NCBI GenBank assembly: GCA_019242465.1
Contig: JAFAVL010000747.1
Coordinates: 1 to 7,458, forward strand
Direction of reading: 5' to 3'
Length of the DNA: 7,458 bases
From: Chroococcidiopsidaceae cyanobacterium CP_BM_RX_35
Lineage (GTDB): Bacteria > Cyanobacteriota > Cyanobacteriia > Cyanobacteriales > Chroococcidiopsidaceae
Made by a program: the position numbers and the translations under genes. The notes below the pieces were generated by a model that was not told the origin of the DNA, ran no database searches, and worked only from the letters and a program-made list of their open reading frames with translations. This document shows, piece after piece, positions 4,856 through 7,458 of the stretch (position 1 is the stretch's first letter; the number at the start of each line of letters is the position of its first letter).

Positions 4856-5011
4856 GCTCTTCACCATAAGAATCTGATAAATCATTGTAAGAATCACCAA
4901 AGCAGTCAAGCATTGCAACTCAGTACACTTGCTGAGAGAGAGCCAGGAGAATCTAACGCAGCCAGCACCAGACAAAGAGCAGCAAAAGAAGTGTTTAAGC
5001 TTTTGCCGCTC
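4856..5011. repeat. Segmental duplication, copy 2 (remnant of AraC end and NTF2-like gene)
   Basis: This is the diverged second copy of 3939-4092. The AraC stop context (TTCACCATAAG) is retained without the AraC body, and the ATG of copy 1 (CTAATGCAG) reads ACG here. A long open frame runs through it into the IS (4790-5182), but its sequence does not match the AraC or NTF2-like proteins as a whole, so it is not a gene. The copy is broken at 5016 by an IS481-family element; bases after the IS (6048 onward, CAACTGTTT) can be aligned loosely with copy 1 (GCACTGCTT). Confidence 0.8.
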
Positions 5012-5016
5012 CTAGG
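5010..5016. repeat. Target site duplication TCCTAGG, left copy
   Basis: TCCTAGG directly precedes the left terminal repeat of the IS481-family element and is repeated exactly at 6041-6047 after its right end. Joining the flanks across one copy restores the uninterrupted target. Confidence 0.9.
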
Positions 5017-6040
5017 TGTGCGATCTATAGACATCGTTTCAATGCCTGTTGTTGCAGATCTGCCCGGTAGTTCTGCTCTCGAAACCGCTCCTGGGAAGGG
5101 TCATAAAGTGCTTCAACTTCTTCCCAAATCGGAGTTGTGTGTGCCAAGGATAACCACCGCTCCCATGGCGTTGCATCCTTAAGTGAGCCATGCACCCGTT
5201 CGTGGTTGTAGTAGTCTTGCCACTGCTGCAACTGCTGATGTAAGTTCTCACTCTTGAGGTCAACGCAACTGTAGAACTCCTCTAAGTCCGTTCTCTGAGA
5301 ACGTTCCACTTTGCCATTCAAGTGGGGAGAGCGAGGTCGAATCGGGCGGAACTTAATCCCATAAGACATCAATCGTTCTTGAAAGGCATAAGCAAAGAAC
5401 TCTCGACCCCGATCGGTTTGTAGCCGTTGCAGCGGAAAAGGAAACTCTTCGATGACTTGTTCCAGAAAGTCTAAGGAATTAGCTGCACTTTTCGTCGGAT
5501 AGAGCCGCAAGACTTTGATCCGGGTGCAATCATCAATCGCCGTGTATTGATACAACCCAGGTGCAATTTGACAGATATCCATTTGCACCCGGTCCCCAGG
5601 AATTGGTCGCTCATAACGCTTCCGTGTTTTCCGCAACAGGCGGCTGGCTCTCAGTGGTGCTTGATTAAGTCGCTTCAGGGCTTTATGCAACGTGGCTACT
5701 GAAACTGAGAATTGATAGAGACGCACCAGTTCGTTCTTTAGTCGTCGGACTCCTAGCCGCCGCTGCTGTCGGAGTTCCAGAATCCACTGTGCTTGTTGGG
5801 GATGTATCTTCTGCGCGGGAGAGGTTTTAGGTCTTCGGCTTTGGCTTTGAAGACCCGGAATTCCCTGTTGCTGGTAGCGACGCCACCATTTTCTGAGGGT
5901 GGGTCTGGAGATCCCACACCTCAAGCAGACAAGACCAGCGTTGCCTGTTTGTTCGTAAAGTTTGATCCAGCGAAGTCGCTGCTTAATTTCAATGTTCATT
6001 CCTTACATTAAACATTGAAACGATGTCTACAGATCGCACA
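5017..6040 (-). mobile_element. IS481-family insertion sequence, complete, with target duplication
   Basis: The 1024-bp element has 28-bp terminal inverted repeats (5017-5044 and 6013-6040) differing at one position; both start TGTGCGATCT, with the TGT...ACA ends typical of the IS481/IS3 group. It is flanked by a perfect 7-bp direct repeat TCCTAGG (5010-5016 and 6041-6047), the target duplication. It contains one intact transposase gene on the minus strand, whose stop lies inside the 5017-5044 repeat. All this points to a fairly recent insertion into copy 2 of the duplicated AraC/NTF2-like segment. Confidence 0.95.
5025..5999 (-). CDS. IS481-family transposase
   Basis: The 324-residue protein is complete. 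Residues 1-60 form a helix-turn-helix (LRWIKLYEQTGNAGLVCLRCGISRPTLRKWWRRY by position 42), and 70-115 a second helical DNA-binding part. The rve/DDE integrase core runs from about 130: Asp141 in VQMDICQI, Asp196 in LQTDRGREFF and Glu232 in LNGKVERSQRTDLEEFY. The D-D-35-E spacing between the last two is exact. A DYYNHERVHGSLKDATPWERW block closes the core, as usual. The enzyme excises and inserts its element. The ATG at 5999 is the only possible start, since a TAA lies two codons upstream in frame; AAGGA directly abuts it, too close to work well as a Shine-Dalgarno, so translation may be weak. Confidence 0.95.
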   Translation of the reverse strand: MNIEIKQRLRWIKLYEQTGNAGLVCLRCGISRPTLRKWWRRYQQQGIPGLQSQSRRPKTSPAQKIHPQQAQWILELRQQRRLGVRRLKNELVRLYQFSVSVATLHKALKRLNQAPLRASRLLRKTRKRYERPIPGDRVQMDICQIAPGLYQYTAIDDCTRIKVLRLYPTKSAANSLDFLEQVIEEFPFPLQRLQTDRGREFFAYAFQERLMSYGIKFRPIRPRSPHLNGKVERSQRTDLEEFYSCVDLKSENLHQQLQQWQDYYNHERVHGSLKDATPWERWLSLAHTTPIWEEVEALYDPSQERFREQNYRADLQQQALKRCL

Positions 6041-6047
6041 TCCTAGG
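6041..6047. repeat. Target site duplication TCCTAGG, right copy
   Basis: Exact partner of the copy at 5010-5016; it follows immediately on the last base of the right terminal repeat. Confidence 0.9.
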
Positions 6048-6086
6048 CAACTGTTTCCCTACTGAAGTTTGAAGTTATCTAACTAT

Positions 6087-6221
6087 ATGGACGCCTTAAA
6101 ATTCCCAATTGTCGGTACTCTTTTACTTTTTACTGTAGCTGGACTGTTAGCCTTCTACACGCCGCTTCCCCCTCCTACAGCCTCTAGTGGTGACCTGAGT
6201 TCTGACCTATTTCAGCGGTAG
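6087..6221 (+). CDS. Possible small single-pass membrane protein (44 residues)
   Basis: An ATG at 6087 opens a 44-codon frame that reads MDALKFPIVGTLLLFTVAGL, then LAFYTPLPPPTASSG and a short acidic tail ending DLFQR. Residues 6-24 form one strong membrane-spanning stretch; the following proline run and polar tail would be outside. The layout is that of a small membrane peptide or of a signal anchor whose protein has been lost. No family is recognised. No clear Shine-Dalgarno is present, which lowers confidence. It lies between the IS481-family element and the hydrolase gene. Confidence 0.4.
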   Translation: MDALKFPIVGTLLLFTVAGLLAFYTPLPPPTASSGDLSSDLFQR

Positions 6222-6233
6222 AATTCACCACGA

Positions 6234-6268
6234 GGTTGTGTTGCAAAAACGGTTGTGCTGCAAAAAAC
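6234..6268 (+). repeat. Tandem GGTTGTGTTGCAAAAAC repeat upstream of the hydrolase
   Basis: GGTTGTGTTGCAAAAAC (6234-6250) is followed at once by GGTTGTGCTGCAAAAAAC (6251-6268). A further copy, GGTTGTGTTGCAAAGAG, stands downstream of the hydrolase at 7242-7258, and a weaker one (TTGTGTTGCAGAAAA) precedes the AraC gene at about 3406. The sequence resembles the ends of IS6-type elements (GG..CTGTTGCAAA), but no IS6-type gene is present. Confidence 0.6.
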
Positions 6269-6324
6269 AAGAGAGGTGGCGAGCACAAGAAGCCAGTCTC
6301 TCACAATTCACAGAATCAAAACGC

Positions 6325-7197
6325 ATGTCTTACAAAACTATATTTGTTCTGATTCACGGTGCATGGCACGGTGCATGGTGCTATGAGAAAGTAGCAGCAG
6401 TCATCAAGCTACAGGGCTATCCAGTTGTTGCCCGCGATCTGCCGGGACACGGTTTGTTAGCCAAATTTCCCACGTCCTACTTCAATCGTCCACTACCCCT
6501 GCCGGGAGACTTTAATACAGAACTCTCCCCAGTTGCGTCAGTTTCTTTAGATGACTATGTTCAGCAAGTAAGTAACATCGTTGACGAACTGGCGAAGCAA
6601 GGGAGCAAAGTCATACTGGTAGGGCATAGTATAGCTGGTATTATTCTCAATGCTGTAGGTGAAAAGCTTGGTCCTGAGCTAATCCAGCGGTTAGTTTATT
6701 TAACAGCTTTTATGCCAGTTTCTAATTCCCCGATTACTGAGATATTAACCAGAGCCAGTCAGGCCGACAACAAAGTTCTACCACTCCTATTAGCCGATCC
6801 AGCTCAGGTGGGTGCGTTACGCATCGATTTTCATTCGGTCGCTCCAGCCTATTTATCCCTGGCGAAAGCAGCATTTTATGCAGATATAAGTGAGGAGGAT
6901 TTTCGAGCGATCGCCAATCTCCTAACCCCTGACACTCCAGCACAGCCTTTTAACGCCTTAGTGGAACTCAGCCGCACAAGATGGGGTCGCATTCCCCGCA
7001 CGTATATTCAATGTACACAAGATTACGCCATCCGTCCGGCTACCCAGGCGCAGATGATTGCTGACATCGATGCGTTCACACCAGGTAATCCAACACAGTT
7101 ACTCTCCCTGAACTCCAGTCATAGTCCCTTCTTCTCACAACCAAAAACTTTAGTCAATGCCTTGATCGGACTGGTTAAAGAGACAGAGGAAGTGTAA
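6325..7197 (+). CDS. Alpha/beta-fold hydrolase (esterase-like)
   Basis: The 290-residue protein from the ATG at 6325 has all marks of a soluble alpha/beta hydrolase. FVLIHGAWHGAWCYEKV (residues 7-23) is the HG oxyanion loop with its tryptophan pair. DLPGHG (38-43) follows. The nucleophile elbow is VGHSIAG with Ser102. The acid is Asp233 in CTQDYAIRP, and the base is His266 in NSSHSPFFSQP. The layout is that of the plant methyl-esterase/hydroxynitrile-lyase-like and bacterial EstC-like group, so an ester or related carbonyl substrate is likely; the actual substrate cannot be told. A longer frame from a GTG at 6238 would add 29 residues, but these derive from the GGTTGTGTTGCAAA repeat and are not family-like, so the ATG is chosen. 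No good Shine-Dalgarno is visible. It appears intact and stands alone. Confidence 0.92.
   Translation: MSYKTIFVLIHGAWHGAWCYEKVAAVIKLQGYPVVARDLPGHGLLAKFPTSYFNRPLPLPGDFNTELSPVASVSLDDYVQQVSNIVDELAKQGSKVILVGHSIAGIILNAVGEKLGPELIQRLVYLTAFMPVSNSPITEILTRASQADNKVLPLLLADPAQVGALRIDFHSVAPAYLSLAKAAFYADISEEDFRAIANLLTPDTPAQPFNALVELSRTRWGRIPRTYIQCTQDYAIRPATQAQMIADIDAFTPGNPTQLLSLNSSHSPFFSQPKTLVNALIGLVKETEEV
6907..6914. repeat. HIP1 octamer GCGATCGC
   Basis: One exact copy of the highly iterated palindrome of cyanobacteria lies inside the hydrolase gene. A one-mismatch form, GCGATCGA, occurs near 45. It supports the cyanobacterial assignment only weakly on its own. Confidence 0.6.
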
Positions 7198-7241
7198 CAG
7201 AGCGAGTTTTTCGAGTGGACTGAAGCCAAAGCTCTTAAAGC

Positions 7242-7258
7242 GGTTGTGTTGCAAAGAG
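7242..7258 (+). repeat. GGTTGTGTTGCAAA copy downstream of the hydrolase
   Basis: GGTTGTGTTGCAAAGAG repeats the motif found twice in tandem at 6234-6268, in the same orientation, so the hydrolase gene lies between direct copies. It could be the end of the element whose gene enters from the right edge (7322-7456). Confidence 0.55.
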
Positions 7259-7321
7259 TTGTTGGGCGGCTTTGTGACTTCCGGCATAATTTTCATCTGT
7301 AAATTTTCCATTAGAGATCTC

Positions 7322-7456
7322 CTAAGAAACACTCCCCGCTACTGAGGATTGTGGAACGAGTTCAAAGCCTAATGACTGCGCTTTTTTCATGAGGTTTTTC
7401 ACCATGCGCTCTTGATACTTCTGCTCATGGTAGTCAGTTCCTAGGTCAGAATAATC
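7322..7456 (-). CDS. C-terminal end of an unidentified, possibly transposase, gene (cut by window end)
   Basis: The minus strand is open from the window edge for 44 codons to a TAG at 7324-7322. It reads DYSDLGTDYHEQKYQERMVK, then NLMKKAQSLGFELVPQ and a short Ser-rich tail. The pattern (an acidic/aromatic start, 'YQERMVKNL..KA..LGFELV') resembles the C-termini of some cyanobacterial transposases, but I cannot name the family with confidence. A GGTTGTGTTGCAAA motif that could be the element end lies 64 bp beyond the stop. The rest of the gene is outside the window. Confidence 0.5.
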   Translation of the reverse strand, partial: DYSDLGTDYHEQKYQERMVKNLMKKAQSLGFELVPQSSVAGSVS

Positions 7457-7458
7457 TC

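Noticed and set aside
4790..5182. A 130-codon plus-strand open frame across the duplication copy 2 and the IS end
   Set aside because: It runs from the candidate inverted-repeat element through the duplicated non-coding segment into the antisense of the transposase. No family pattern holds along it, so it is a chance frame.
3407..7197. A functional AraC-NTF2-hydrolase operon
   Set aside because: The NTF2-like gene is a pseudogene, a complete IS on the opposite strand separates the regulator from the hydrolase, and no shared promoter is visible.
7150..7332. A 60-codon minus-strand frame overlapping the hydrolase 3' end
   Set aside because: Its middle is the GGTTGTGTTGCAAA repeat read backwards and its end is antisense to the hydrolase; no support as a gene.

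Overview
The window reads as accessory DNA from a cyanobacterium, probably one with a large, IS-rich genome. The basis is a Uma2-family (DUF820) gene, a lipoprotein ending in a 'sunset'-type two-Cys domain as I recall it from cyanobacterial proteins, an exact HIP1 octamer GCGATCGC at 6907-6914, AATTGCG-type tandem repeats, IS families common in that phylum, and moderate GC content. Phylum is inference from family knowledge; genus cannot be told.

Layout from left to right. 1-428 is the 3' part of an IS481-family transposase cut by the window edge, followed by a strong stem-loop (504-559). 619-1047 is a lipoprotein gene. Right behind it on the minus strand lies the 3' end of a group II intron (domains V and VI, about 1057-1158). 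This abuts an 81-bp miniature inverted-repeat element (1159-1239), which in turn sits at the end of an IS5-type transposase remnant (1240-1386). An intact Uma2 gene (1573-2142, minus) follows, then a complete IS1-family element (2282-3240).

The centre (3407-4630) holds an N-terminally short AraC-type regulator, a decayed NTF2/SnoaL-like gene with stops and frameshifts, and a small secreted protein. About 155 bp from the AraC 3' end into the NTF2-like pseudogene is present a second time at 4856-5011. That second copy is interrupted by a complete IS481-family element (5017-6040) with 28-bp inverted repeats and a 7-bp target duplication TCCTAGG.

The right side has a possible 44-residue membrane peptide gene (6087-6221), an intact alpha/beta hydrolase (6325-7197) bracketed by copies of a GGTTGTGTTGCAAA motif, and, at the window edge, the C-terminal end of an unidentified gene on the minus strand.

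Functionally this is a graveyard of mobile elements rather than an operon. The genes that look intact are the lipoprotein, Uma2, the small secreted protein, the hydrolase and the two complete IS transposases. I see no convincing new multi-gene system. The most informative signals are the nested insertions at 1057-1386 and the duplicated, decaying AraC/NTF2-like locus.
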